From the NCBI GenBank assembly GCA_018398585.1, contig JAGTTD010000010.1:4047501-4111500 (forward strand): a DNA stretch of 64,000 bases, in the 5' to 3' direction. Positions 44,100-55,826 of this stretch are shown piece by piece. A program made the translations under genes and the position numbers. Each line of letters opens with the position of its first letter. Positions within the stretch are counted from its first letter, which is position 1. Source of the stretch: Simmondsia chinensis. Lineage: Eukaryota; Streptophyta; Magnoliopsida; Caryophyllales; Simmondsiaceae. The notes beneath the pieces were generated by a model. The model was not told the origin of the DNA, did no database searches, and worked only from the letters and a program-made list of their open reading frames with translations.

Positions 44100-45345
44100 A
44101 GCAGGTTACAATTAGAGAAAGCTGAAGATTTAGGAGTATTGAGTTTGGATATTTCCAAAATTCAGAGAAAGTTTTTATTCATTGAGAGGCGAGTTTCCCG
44201 TTAATTTCGGTGTTCTTTTTGTGTAATTTTCACTCTCATTATTTTCTTGTTTGATTTTCCTTGCAATAAGTTGAATTAGTTTGCTTTTTTTGCTATGTAT
44301 TATCGCATTCTAAAGCAATACAAGTTAGATATTAATACCAATTGTTGGGAAATTTAATATTTCCTAAATTAAATAAAATTAATGTAGCCAAAAGATGATT
44401 TAAAATTTTGAACTTTAAATCTACAGGCATCTACTTTAATACATTTATAATAATGACATTGCAGCAACTAGCATAATAAATATGGTAAAATAAATAGTCG
44501 AACGAAATATAAAAGAAAAGGAGCACAAATTATACATGATTGTAGACCGCAATGTCGCTTAAAAGAAATCAATGAAACAATCAAGATCTTCTCCGTGATT
44601 CCTCTTTAACTACATGGGCTCTAAGAATATTAAAAAATTCAATTCGGTTCGTTTTCTAACAAATTCAATCCAGATTTTCGACTCTTAGATGGGAGTTTGC
44701 CAACATTTTCGGCTTAGCGAATTTCAAATAAAGCTAGATTCATTTAGGCTTAATCTTGCTCACGAGGCATAAATTGACTTACACTAAACATAATTAGGCT
44801 TATAATTTAGTTCGAGTTCAGCTTATTTAGGCTCATGTACTGTTGAAGCATGAAAATTTTCATGAGTAGAGGTATTCATCACGTGAAGATGCATCAGGAC
44901 ATTTGAGCTCAACGAGCGTAGGAGATCTTCGAGAGTCAACATATAGGGGCTTGCAAGCTAACTCGGCTCACTTTAACAGGTTGCATACTTTCCCTATTTT
45001 GATAATTTAGGGCTTGTTTGTTTTACAACATACAAACCATAGTTTATTATGATTTTCTCTGGCTTTAATTTCTCGTTTTCGGCTTTCTCTTAATTTCAAT
45101 GAAAACTTAAATCATGAAACTAAAAGTAGGAAAAACCATTCTCAAAATCTTGACTTTTAGTTTCGTTGAAACCAAAAACTGTAAATATTAAACGATACCA
45201 AAAATACAAGCGCACAAGACAATAAACGTGCAAGGCAAGGTCTGAAGGCAAACAAAACCGTGTATTTCATTTAACTGGCGTAACTATAGCTCTTGTATTC
45301 CCAATCTTTTTCATCCATTACAAGTCATCACTAAACACATACAAG
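44100..45345. other. Intergenic sequence, convergent to SecE and IES6
   Basis: No supported gene. It should contain the 3' UTR of the minus-strand IES6 gene at its right end (from 45467 leftward). A region at 44640-44960 with GGCTTA / TAAGCC and GAGCTC motifs resembles the CGAGCC-rich element of 39940-40371. Confidence 0.4.
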
Positions 45346-45393
45346 CCTCGGCGAGAGCCTCTTTGAGGCACTAGGCTGTTATTGCTGCTGCAG
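45346..45393 (+). mobile_element. 48-bp truncated LINE/SINE tail insertion in IES6 3' region
   Basis: Only the end of the shared tail is present (CGAGAGCCTCTTTGAGGCAC, then a TTATTGCTGCTG end). A 25-bp duplication with two mismatches (45321-45345, 45394-45418) flanks it. It lies 75 bp beyond the IES6 stop codon, probably in its 3' UTR, in antisense. Confidence 0.8.
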
Positions 45394-45467
45394 CAAGCCA
45401 TCACCAAACACATACAAGTAACCTTGCAGACCACCTTCTCGAACTTCACTTTGATGGGAAGGCAAAC

Positions 45468-48400
45468 TTACTTTAAGACGACGGCCGCATTTCTAAGCGC
45501 CAAATACCTTTGCACGTACTCGTTCGGAAGCGATCTTACGAGTTTGAACACTTCTGCGTTCGCATATCTCATGTTGGTCCTCGGATCCGAGTACGGCGCC
45601 TACACGCAAAACCAAAGAATTTCTCATGTTAAGAACATTGGGCTCATAAAGACACTATGCTTGCAGCAGGAAACTCCTAGAATGTCAACGTTTTATGCAA
45701 GAAATTCGATTCAGTCTTTTGAAGTCAGATTTGCGTTTCCAACAGGTATCAAACTCGACAAAAACATGATTCAAATCGTGGAATCATTTGGATAAAAAGA
45801 TACCTACTAGATGATTTGTTAGCTAATTATATCAACCGATTTAAAGAATGAATTGTATGAACATGTTAGAGTCAATTTTCTTAATATTATAAATTGAAGT
45901 ACTTAGATTTTCTGAGTTATTTCTTAATACTAACTTTGTTTGAGATTTATGCTTTAATAGCTATATATATTTATATATACACACACACATTGGCAAGGAA
46001 CACGACAGCTTCCCCTAAAGAGGGAAATCATCACTTGGGAAGAAGGCTGACGAACTTTGAATCTAAGACCTCTTGCTTAGAGGGGTTGGGACCTAGGAAA
46101 CAAACAACTACACCAACACCTTTAGCTTGTATACCTAATGTATAGTAATATAAGTGCTCCTTCCATCCCAACCTTAGAAACATCTATGACTGCCCGCTCC
46201 CCATCCCCGCTTCCGTTTCCATGTCCACTCCCACTTCCTGGACACAGCCTCCCTTAAGGTTGCGTACATCCCATCCTCACCCCCACCCCTAGACCTTGCT
46301 TAGGCGAGAGCCCTTCGAGGCATTAGGTTTATTGTTGTTGTAGACGATTTAGTTTGGAGTAACTATTACTAATTAATCATTGGTTTCAGAAACTAGTGAA
46401 CCGCATAAGATGCCTCTCGAAACGGGTTCTTCATATCTAATGAAGTTATGCCATCAACTATGCAATCCCCGGCTACATTGCAAGGACTCATTGAGAAATA
46501 ACGGGTAGAGATACTGATCCGATACAGACCGGAGGGTTAGATAAAACTAATCACGGGGATATTTGAATTTAGGTCCAATTTGAAGTGTCGAAAGTGTCAT
46601 TTTGTAACTGGGTTTCCATGGAACGGACGTGGATAAGTGGTTTTCGAGTTGCAACGTCATTTAATGGCTAGCTTAAAACTCGTAACATGATGACCATCGG
46701 GTTATGTAACAATCTCATAGAAACCAAGATACGACTTCAGGGGCGAACTTGCCAAATGACTTGGCACGTAAGAGAGCTAGAGAGTAAGGGAGCCTAGCAA
46801 ATCATAGGCCGCCCGGCAGGAGAAGACAGAAGCTAAAAGTCCAGCTAGAGATCAATTTCTGCCTTGTTTCGTTCTCTTTTTTTTTTTTCTTTTTTTTCTT
46901 TGTTTTTTGGTTTTCCTTCTAGAAGCCAAGATCCGAGCTAGAGTAGGATTGTTCCTTTAAGTTTCTAAATCCTTAGCTTTTGTAATTTGAATAGGAGTAT
47001 AAGTTGTATCAATACTAGGAAAGTAGCCTATAATAGCCTTGTAACTCATCAAGTTCAATTCTCTTGTATAAGATTCGAGTATTTTATTTCTTTTTTGTGT
47101 TATCTCCAAGTTCCAAGTTGAGTATATTTCGTTATTCAACTTTGCTTTAGCAACTTGAACCAAAGAAAGGTTCTTTGAATCCTTCTTTCCATCTGTTCTT
47201 AAATAGGTAACTACAACACAACCTTTATTTGATTTTACGGAAGAAGTACTTACGGGGCTCTATATGATCACAAAATCGCACCTAAAGGGACAAAAAATCC
47301 ACAATATACCATATAAGCCAACCCCCAAACCAAGGCAGGAGAGCAAGACGTCAAAAGGTCCTGACTCGACTACTTTCTAAGATTTTTTTTAATTCTTGGT
47401 CTCTTTTAAACTGCCACAACAGTGCCATACTAACATCCAAGTATTCTGATCCAACATGGGTAGTTTATAGTGGCAATCAAAGCCAAAGCAACTATAATAA
47501 CAATTTAACGAGGCCAAGGACAAGTCACAAGAAGTTACATCGACGAAGGCAAAACTCCTCAATATTTTTAAGCCATGGTTAATTACTTTAGATTTCATAT
47601 TTTCAGATAAGGTAATCCTATTCTTGTTAAAGAAAATATAAATGAAAGCATTGAAAAAAAAAAAATTCAACTCACCTCATATCCTGTAATATCACAAATA
47701 CGCTTTGGGGGATGCATAGAAGGCGGTGACTCGATATTAACATCTGGTCAGAAAAACAAAATCAGTGAATTCCCATCTCTCATAAGAACCCAACAACAGT
47801 ATGCGCCATGTATTTTGTCATATTAAGTGAAAAAACAAATGCATGGACTTTTTATGTCCTGGTATGTTACCATTTCGAAGCTACACCATATGAACTTAGG
47901 AAAGTCGTGTATTGCTAATGTACTCATGCGTCAATGAGCATTGTGTGCTGAAATTTGCATATGCCTAGTCGTTACCGATGCCTAGGCGAAGAAAAGGATT
48001 CTAGAAGCATTGGATGACCAGGAAGAATTAAGCAAATGGAATCTGGTAAAAAAGATTAAATTTATTGAAATCAATTTTAGATTTGATCCCCGTAATTTTT
48101 TAGATTCCACCTTTGATATTCATTTAGCATTCAATGAAATCAGCTCCTCTATAAATTGATATGATTAATATGTTCGTAGTTCATGCTTAGTCAGTGATGG
48201 ACGTTGACTAAGCATGGAATACTCGGTTAACATACCAGCTACTAAAGGTTCCCGTATGATAAATATCAGGTGTTGAGGACGATAGTGGCCTTATTCCATT
48301 TTCAGTAGGATATCTTTTTTACATAGGTGAGTAAAACATCTTCCATAAGGAAGGAAACCAGCACATTGGATAACGAGCTTCAAACCTAAGACATCTTTTT

Positions 48401-50123
48401 TGTGGAATTGAGAGATAAACCACTATACCAACACCTTTAGCTCACTTTCAACCACGCAGAATTACTTATAGACTAACTATAAGTAGTACAATTTCATTCT
48501 TGTTAAGTAATAGTATTCAGTTCTGGTTAAATTAAGTAAAGGTATACTTTCGTCACCCTCTCCATTTCTAAGTAGGGTCCTAACGAGATGGACCGAATGA
48601 TACACCAAATTTGCACAAGGCGGGTAAGACAAGTTCAAGATGTTATATGCAATTCAAAGGCCAATATCTAATCTTTATATAGTTTTAGTCATTCAACGAG
48701 AATTGTTGTGCTCCTATATCTCTTCTCCCTTACTTTGCAGCTAACTCAGAGTCAAGAACTTGGGAAACTCCTTTCTTCTTGATTACGCCCTCCCCCTTGC
48801 ATTGGTCTCTCACAATGCAAGTAGATTGTATCAATAAGGCTTCGTTGGGTTGGGAGGAAGTCCTCTCCACCTCGTTGCTATTATTTTCAACATCGCTCTA
48901 ATAAGAGCCACCAACAATTGGGGGAGGGGGGGAAACGAGCCTCGAACCTAAGATCTCACGCTAGGGGTTGGGTAGCCTAACCACTACACCAAACCTCAAG
49001 GTTGACCTTCTTGTTTTTGTTTGCTTACATGAATGAATAACTAATGAATTTGAAGAGACAACACTTTTCTACATACAGGAGAAATTGACCACCCATCAAG
49101 AAGAGAGGAAGTCATTTTCGTTTACACCACTACTTCCAACCAACTGTAGCCTCATATTATTCGAATTCGATTCCCACGTCAAATATGCTAGAATTCAATA
49201 TGCAAGCTTATGTAATAACATTTATTTCTAATACTAAACAAAGAAAAAAAATTAAAAAATATTGCCACCTAATAATTTATTGAGTAAAAATATTTTGGGC
49301 GAGAAAAATATCATCCCTCCAACAAAACAAATCCCTAAATTATGAATCATAAAGGATATCATCTGCAAAAGGATGAAGAGGCGGTCAATGCACAATTCCA
49401 ATAAGAAAAGAAAATTTCTTTTCGCAGGATACCCGCTATTTTAAGTAAGTGGAGTAAGAAGATTTGAACCTAAAATATCTTGTTGTATAGCCTCTTCTTC
49501 GGTACTTTCATCACTAAACTAAGGTCTCATTAACGGCTTTGCCGAATACCTAATAACAAAAACAGAACAATTACCCTATACCTCAGATTAATCTTCCTTC
49601 TATCCATAAAATGAAATTCTTGAATTCTTTGCAGGACGCCTAATAGCAACAAAGATGACAATGAATCCATGTTTTTCTCTATAATGGGCCGTATATACTC
49701 TTGTCTAGGATTTGTGAAGCGTGGAGTGAGAGAAAAAGAATTCCCCAGCAACACTCTTCCCAAAAATAGTGAATACTATACGCAACTCCGTGGATGTGCG
49801 CACAATTGGTCACACCACGTACTTTTATCTTATTTTGTTTTTATCGGTGAATGTTTCATTGTTTGCTTGTTTCATTTCAATAACTATATCATCATCAATC
49901 AATGTTCCTTCCAGCCACAAAATCAAGTTCTTGAGCATCAGGAATTGAAGAGATTCTTACAATTAGGCTCATCGGAAGAGTAAATTTCAGCCTGAAGAAT
50001 CTGCTTGAGGTGCTTCCATCTGCCCCTAGATTGGCCTTTAGGGTACTTGTCGTATGTCTGCATCCTCTTGAACTTCAGGTGTGTCGGCAGCACTAGTTCT
50101 GCCTCCACCACTTCTCTCTCCAT
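45468..50123 (-). CDS. IES6: INO80 chromatin-remodelling complex subunit, IES6/INO80C (YL1-C domain)
   Basis: Three coding exons on the minus strand, 50123-49961, 47743-47676 and 45599-45468, join in frame (GT-AG throughout) into 120 residues. IES6 with ARP5 forms a nuclear module of INO80 that couples ATP hydrolysis to nucleosome sliding. The protein starts [18 protein letters not shown], continues with [18 protein letters not shown], then the YL1-C domain from about residue 70: [32 protein letters not shown], and ends [18 protein letters not shown]. This is the usual small plant size. The ATG at 50123 was chosen over an in-frame ATG at 50150 because a splice acceptor (TTTTTCCTGCAG) lies between them, so the leader is probably interrupted by an intron. 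Matches Arabidopsis At4g38495 from memory. Introns of 2.1 and 2.2 kb hold retroelement debris. Confidence 0.88.
46005..46130 (-). mobile_element. tRNA-derived SINE in IES6 intron 2
   Basis: On the minus strand GGTGTTGGTGTAGTTGTTTG (A-box region) and GTCTTAGATTCAAAGTTCG (B-box region) match the copy at 48330-48455. Lacks fixed ends. Confidence 0.55.
46235..46340 (+). mobile_element. LINE/SINE-tail fragment in IES6 intron 2
   Basis: GGACACAGCCTCCCTTAAGG, a deleted hairpin, then GCGAGAGCCCTTCGAGGCAT and a TTGTTGTTG end. Confidence 0.65.
46480..47200. mobile_element. Possible LTR remnant in IES6 intron 2
   Basis: The stretch 46930-47190 has the look of a plant LTR R/U5 region (TTGTAATTTGAATAGG, TTGTATAAGATTCGAG) following a polypyrimidine block. 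No partner repeat was found in the window, so this is a weak call. Confidence 0.3.
48330..48455 (-). mobile_element. tRNA-derived SINE in IES6 intron 1
   Basis: Minus strand: AAAGGTGTTGGTATAGTGG (A-box region) and GTCTTAGGTTTGAAGCTCG (B-box). Same family as 46005-46130. Confidence 0.6.
48893..49005 (-). mobile_element. tRNA-derived SINE in IES6 intron 1
   Basis: Minus strand: GGTTTGGTGTAGTGGTTAGG and ATCTTAGGTTCGAGGCTCG, well-preserved A- and B-boxes. Related to 48330-48455. Confidence 0.65.
49430..49535 (-). mobile_element. tRNA-derived SINE in IES6 intron 1
   Basis: Minus strand: CCTTAGTTTAGTGATGAAAG and TATTTTAGGTTCAAATCTTC, decayed A- and B-boxes in the usual spacing. Confidence 0.5.
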
Positions 50124-50137
50124 CTGCTGCAGGAAAA

Positions 50138-50990
50138 ATAATTTAATCACGTGTTAGGCATGTGATTGAATAATATTTTAGCAGGTAATTTTATTATAAG
50201 GGTAATTTAGGTAATTTCATCGATTACAGTTATAGTGGTCCCTCCCCAATATTGGTATAAAAGGGGTTAAGTTGTATGAGCAAAGACATGGATGTGAATG
50301 TTAGGTGGAATTCTCTTCTCCCTACTACTCTCTTCTTCTCTTCTCTGCTCTTTGGTTTCTCCTCTCTTTCCCCTTCAGTTTCTATTATCAAACCTAGTTA
50401 AGCTTCAAAGATGACAATCTAGCCACTCTTCTTGGTTTTAATTGCATCAATGTTATCAAAGCCAAATGAACCTCTCGACCTGTGGAAAATAGGTCTCATT
50501 GCTGAATATGAGCTTGGTACCTGAAATCCAAAGATTGGAAGAGTTGTGACGCTGTGGATCAGAAATGGCTAAATGATCGGAAATTGGATTTCTAAGGCCC
50601 AAAAATAGATCCAGTAGTAGAAAAATTGATCAAGGTATCAAAAGAACATTGATGAACAAGTCAATGGTGATGGAAGGGCATCCAGCACTACAGCGAAGGA
50701 CAACAGAGAAGACAGTGGTGTCGCCAGAGGCAGAGAAGAAAACTGACACCAAGTCGAGTGAGAAATCGACGGAGGCCTCACCCATAAACCAGAAGAAGGC
50801 GGTCATAAAGTCAAGGCGGTCATAAAGTCGAACAAAGTGTTGGTGGCCAAGACAGAAGAAATGCAACATATGAAGAATCAAACAGAATTGTGATACGAGC
50901 ACGAGCACGTGGGAGCTTACCATACACGAGCACGTAGCAGAAGGCCACAAATACACCAAATTGGACGGGATTCCCTTAGCTCAACACAAG
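50138..50990 (+). mobile_element. Degraded LTR retrotransposon upstream of IES6
   Basis: An LTR-like part (50150-50440) has TATAAAAGGGG at 50256 and a CT-rich leader. A primer-site-like ATGTTATCAAAGCC (50451-50464) follows, then a purine-rich gag-like stretch without a long frame. The LTR start (CGTGTTAGGCATGTGATT) recurs at 55098-55115 (CGTGTTAGATATGTAATT). It lies in what is probably the IES6 leader intron. Confidence 0.45.
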
Positions 50991-51111
50991 CATGATCAAC
51001 CATGGCCCTACTTTGTAACCAGATGCTAAATTGGACGGGATTGTATAAAAGAAAGATCATGTTTTGAGCATTTGAGTCTTCCCGTAAAATCTCTCACTCT
51101 TCTTCTTCTTG

Positions 51112-51349
51112 ATCATAACGCTTGGCTAGTGATATTTACTACTATATACTGCTCTAATACTATGTTGCTCATGCTTCCAGGCTTCTATGCATCCACGGCG
51201 ACACAGTTCCTCAGGTTTGGGGTTCTCAAAAACAGCCTCCCTTTAGGGTAGCACCTAAAGGGGGAAGGCTGCATGCATATACCCCCCAAAGACCCTGCAT
51301 ATGCGAGAACCCTTATGGCACTGGAATTGTTGTTGTTGTTGTTGTTGTT
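51112..51349 (+). mobile_element. RTE-type LINE, 3' fragment
   Basis: The UTR part (TACTGCTCTAAT, TCATGCTTCCAGG, TTCTATGC) matches the minus strand of 29783-30082; then comes the tail with a CTTTAGGG/CCTAAAG hairpin and a long TTG repeat. TTCTTC-rich sequence on both sides may be the target duplication, but its low complexity makes the exact start uncertain. Confidence 0.75.
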
Positions 51350-51598
51350 CTTCATCTTCTTCCCCGAGTTCCCCTTCTCCTCTTCCCAATCCTTGGTTCT
51401 CTATTATACTATGCCGAAATTGGTATCAATATAATACAAGTTAAAGCTAATTTCCCTTGATATTATGTCTCTTAAATTTTGGTAGCTATCAATTGGTATA
51501 AGACCTAACAATATTTAACCTATTGTAACCATGGCAATCACAATAGATCCACTAATACTAACTGGAATGCCAAAAAAAAAAAAAAAAAGAAAAATTAT

Positions 51599-51921
51599 GA
51601 GTTATTTACACCATTGGTCTCTTATGTTTTTAAATTTGTTCAAATTAGTTCCTCATCTTTTCTTTTTGTTCCAAACAATCCCTAATGTTTGTAAGTTTGC
51701 TCCTATTGGTCCCGCATCTTTTTTTTGTTCAAAATGGTCCCTAATATTTCAATTTTTGATAAAATTGGTCCCCTATCCAGTGACCAAAATCGGGTAAAAT
51801 TTAAAAAGATGATGGTCTAATTTTATCATAAAATAAAACGTGGGACTATTTTGAATAAGAAAATAGAGATGGACCAATCTAAACAAATTTACAAACATTA
51901 GAAACCAACGACGTAAATACC
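51599..51921. mobile_element. Small inverted-repeat DNA element (GGTCACTAATATT family)
   Basis: Left GAGTTATTTACACCATTGGT faces right ACCAACGACGTAAATACCTG, and the interior repeats (GTTCAAATTAGTTCCTC, GTTCAAAATGGTCCC) are mirrored by AATAAGAAAATAGAG.TGGACC. Related to 3075-3345 and 58921-59215. Confidence 0.6.
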
Positions 51922-52065
51922 TGAAATTTTTTCAAGGCCACAGAGAAAGTTCGAGAAGAATACACTAATTTCACAAGTAAAATGTTATATGCAATTATGG
52001 TCCTCCAGTTGGTCAGTTTGTTCATATATTTGAGAAATTTGTTCATATCTCAGAGTGGCCGATAG

Positions 52066-52556
52066 AGATGGCAATGGTGCGGCACGGGAATAGGAGATGC
52101 CTCCTCCATACCCGTACCCGCCACCCGAATCCATATCCATACGTGCCCCATTACCTGCCACGGTATAAAGTGAATAACCATGCCCGCCTTATCACCCACG
52201 AGTATCCATTACCCACCCCATACCCTGTCAGGTAACAACCCATTACCCGCCCGTATAAATTATTTAATATTATATTTTAAAATCTAACTATAATTTGCTC
52301 TAATTATTTGACACAAAATTAGACAATCAAATTAAATATATATTTTTTCTTATTTTTCAATAAATAAAATACAAATTGCAATGGGTATGGGGTGGGACGG
52401 AGCAGGTACATTATACCCGTACCTACCCCATACCCAAGACAGGTATTGTAATTTATACCTAACCCGTACCCGCTGCCCAGCACACTTGTACCTGTACCCG
52501 CCTCAAATAGGACGGATACCGGCTGGTAATGGGTTTTAACCGCCCCATTGAGGTCG
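52066..52556. mobile_element. GGGTA-rich hAT-like element, degraded
   Basis: It starts AGAGATGGCAATGG, close to the family terminus, and has TACCCGC/GCGGGTA-type motifs at both ends (52110-52255 and 52385-52545). The right terminus and duplication are lost at the junction with the IES6 leader region. Confidence 0.6.
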
Positions 52557-52740
52557 GAGAATTGCGCAGAAATCTAAAGAATCGAGGAATGAGATGAAGA
52601 TACAAACCCTAGGGCTTCAATTGGAGAAAGAAATGAACAAATTTAAACCAGCGACGTCGATAATGGCGACACTCCCCAACGCTTTCTCTCTCCAGATGTC
52701 AGTTGTATCTCCGGCGACGCTTCGCTAGCTACACCTCCTC
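52557..52740 (-). promoter_or_regulatory. Probable first leader exon and promoter of IES6
   Basis: A GC-richer island whose minus strand carries AGCCCTAGGGTTTG, a motif frequent in plant housekeeping leaders, and pyrimidine-rich stretches. The acceptor upstream of the IES6 ATG implies a leader exon further right, and this is the best candidate. A plus-strand ATG here opens a 21-codon frame (from 52662), so a divergent transcript cannot be excluded. Confidence 0.4.
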
Positions 52741-52799
52741 ACGTCGGTGAATCAACACTTGAAAACCCGGCTATAGAGTTATGTCGTTGGCCTACTGCT

Positions 52800-53440
52800 T
52801 TAAATTTATTTAAAATTAAATTACAGAAAATACTCTTATCTTTAGATTTAAAAAAAACCTCCCTCACAAATAAAATTACTCATAAAATTTTTTTATTTTT
52901 TAAAATTTCTCACTTAACCTTCATGCAACTTTTTTTTTTTTTAATTTTTCCCTAATATTTAATGTTATTTTTAGAAGGCAGTTTATATTATTAGACAAAA
53001 TTAAAAATTTTATATTTTTAGCAAAAAAATTAAGAAAAGTTTTTATATTTATAAAAATATAATTATTTTAATTAATTATAGTAATATTTTTCCAAGTTCA
53101 GAAGATATAAAGTATTTTTAAAATTTTTATAAAAAATTTATAAGATAAATTTTTTTTTTTATTGATGTTATAATGTCACTGCTATATTTAATTAAAATAA
53201 TAATTTTTATAAATATAAAAAAAATTTATTTTTCTTTAAAATATAAAACTCTACCTAAAAATAAAATTAAGCACTTAACCATTTTATTTTGATGGGCAAA
53301 ATGATAAAAAAAAGTTGTTTGGGGGTAAAGTAAAAAATTTTTAAAAGTGAGGGGATTTAGTGAACGATTTTATTTGTGATGGGGTTTTCTGTTATTAAAG
53401 CAGAAGTCAGGATTTTTTTTGTAATTTACCCTTTATTTAA
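52800..53440. mobile_element. Foldback element
   Basis: Left block AAATTACAGAAAATACTC...CACAAATAAAATTACTCATA faces right block TTTATTTGTGATGGGGTTTT...TTTTGTAATTTACCC. The inner parts (AAAATTT...CTCACTTAACC / AAAAATTTTTAAAAGTGAGG) also pair. AT-rich and non-coding; no duplication recognised. Confidence 0.55.
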
Positions 53441-53489
53441 ATTGGCCTATTATTTTCTTTTCTATAAAAGGAAAAAAAAATATTCAAAG

Positions 53490-55082
53490 AGGTCCCGATC
53501 TATTGCTCAAAATCAAAGTGACCATATGACATCCTCAACTAAGGGTGTAAATGATCCGAGCTGCTCGCGAGGAGCTCGTGAGTAGCTCGAATAAAACTCG
53601 ACTCGAATTCAAATTAACCGATTTCGAGTTCGAGTATCAAAAGATACTCGATTAATAAACAAGGACGAGTCGAGTAGTGAACTACTCGGCTCGATACTCA
53701 ATTAAATATTCGACTCGATACTTGATTAAATACTCGACTAGATACTCGATTAAGTACTCGACTCGATACTCGAAGTGGTACTCGAGTCGATACTCAACTT
53801 GTATAAAATAGTTCTTGTATATTATTTTCTTTTGAAATAAATGGCTTGTAATATTAATAGTAGAATGAATGCAGGAAGATTGAATTCCTTGTAAAAGATG
53901 ACAAACATTTGTGGTAGAGTGAAAGAACTTGTATTTGGTTTGCTTGAATTTTTTTAAACTTAGATTTTGATGCTTATTTTCTTTTAATATATAAGTGATT
54001 TATAGTGTATATGTTAAAATATAGTATAGGTAAGTATTAATAATGTTCGAGTGTATGGAATAATATTATAATGGAGCTAATTTGAGAATGTTCCTATACA
54101 AAATAAACGAGTATTCAAGTCGAGTCGAGTACTTGAATAGTTAATCGAGCTCGAGTTCGAGCAAAATTTACTACTCGAATCGAATTCGAGTACCCGAGTA
54201 GTTAATCGAGTTCGAGTTTGAGTACTGAGATACTCGGCTCGGCTTGACTCGATTACACCCCTATCCTCAACTTCTAATTTTATCAGAGTTACCTCTTGAA
54301 CTATTAACTAAAATTAATTTGAACCCCAAATTAAAAAATTATATCAAAGACATCCAAAACAATTATAAAAATTCAAATAAATTAGGTTAAGGTATCCTTA
54401 AATTTTATAATATAATTTTCCTGTCTGTTAAATTAAACTAACTTGGCACTTGAAAAAGAAATTATAAATATGGGCAAAATTTTCAATTATATTTAAAACA
54501 ATCTTACATAACAAAAGAAATATTTAAATTAATATTAAAAATAAAAACACAATTTTATTTTTATTTTAAAATTATTTATTGATAGTTTTCATATTTTTAA
54601 AATTTAAAAAATATTTTAAATATAAATGATAATTAAATTATATTGGGGGTATTTTCTTTTTATTTTACTTGCCAAATTAGCATAATTTAACGAATTCCTA
54701 ATAGAATTATCAGGAAAATACTCGGAAAAAGTTACAAAATTTTAGAATACCTCAAAAATATTTTAAAATCTTGGTGCCTCTATACAACATATTATCAAAT
54801 GTTATGGTACTTTAACTAATTTTTTTCTAATATTTTTAATGGATTTGGGTGTCTTTGATAAAATTTGAAGACAGAGGACCAAATTGACCTTTTCAGTAGT
54901 TCAAAAGTGTATTTGATATAATTTATAGGGGTTACATTGATTTTAATTAATAGTTCAGGAGGTGTATTTGATGAAATTATAAGTTGAGGGGTTACATTGA
55001 TTTTGACCAATAGTTTTGGGGTATCTTTAATAAAATTAAAAGTTTGGGGTCACTTTAATTTTGACCAATAGGTCGTAGGGTG
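53490..55082. mobile_element. Foldback element with short tandem units, interrupted
   Basis: Left end GAGGTCCCGATCTATTGCTC...AATCAAAGTGACC faces right end GGGGTCACTTTAATTTTGAC...CAATAGGTCGTAGGG. The right arm is an array of four 54-60-bp units (each ...TTTGAT.AAATT...GGGTTACATTGATTTT), from 54838 to 55080; inverted units are visible on the left after 54273. The ACTCGA-rich element 53541-54263 is inserted in the left arm. Confidence 0.65.
53541..54263 (-). mobile_element. ACTCGA-rich MULE-like element, complete
   Basis: Minus-strand copy of the 40389-40987 family, 723 bp. Ends AAGGGTGTAAATGATCCGAG and CGATTACACCCCTA; a dense tandem of ACTCGATACTCGA motifs at 53690-53800. The 9-bp duplication TCCTCAACT (53532-53540, 54264-54272) is exact. 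Confidence 0.88.
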
Positions 55083-55084
55083 AT

Positions 55085-55440
55085 ACAGAATAAATAAGTT
55101 AATTACGTGTTAGATATGTAATTAACTAATATTTTAATAAATAGCCTAGTATTGATGATAATAAAGGTAATTTTCCCTTTTGTTACACAATTAGAGTAGT
55201 ATTAGTATTAGTTAGTTATTTCCCGCCCTTTCTATAAATAGGGGCTTAAGAATTGTAAGAGGGATAATTTTCTAAATGTTAACAACTCTCTCTCTCCCCC
55301 TTAGTATTCTCTCTATCTCTCCCTCAATTTCACTTCTCTTCTCCCTTAACTCTATTTCTCTTGATTGTTGATTGGATTTGAAATTGGTGAACTGGAATTC
55401 CGGTATCACGGGGTCTCTATGAGTATCGTCCAATGAAAAA
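55085..55440 (+). mobile_element. Probable LTR remnant
   Basis: Contains CGTGTTAGATATGTAATTAAC, a TATAAATAGGGGC box (55232-55244), a CT-rich leader and GGAATTCCGGTATCACGGGG near the end. Its first part resembles 50145-50180. No partner repeat in place. Confidence 0.4.
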
Positions 55441-55826
55441 ATATTAAAAAGGTATTTAACTATAGCTCGAAAAAAAAATTTGGTAGGATGCATTTTGTTT
55501 AGTCTTTTTCAACTTATCTATTTTAATAAAATATATCCAATTAAGATGTGTGTCTTCTTCCACTGAATTGTCCAACTATACCATTTTCCTAACTCTATAT
55601 ATAGGGGCCTTTAGTTAAAATAGAGGTATGAATGAATCGATGTGAGTCTCTATTCCCCTCTCTTTCTCTTTCTAGTCTCCCTTTTCCTATCTTTCCCGAC
55701 TCTATACTTATACTATGTAAATCTCTCTATACTCTATAATATATATAATATACTACTTGTGATTCGTTGATTTGTTGATTGGTTTGGTTAATTCGTTTGT
55801 GAATTGATTTGGATCTAACAATTAGG

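Noticed and set aside
45382..45795. 137-residue plus-strand protein
   Set aside because: It is the antisense shadow of the IES6 last exon, whose minus-strand frame has the recognisable YL1-C motif and correct splice phase.
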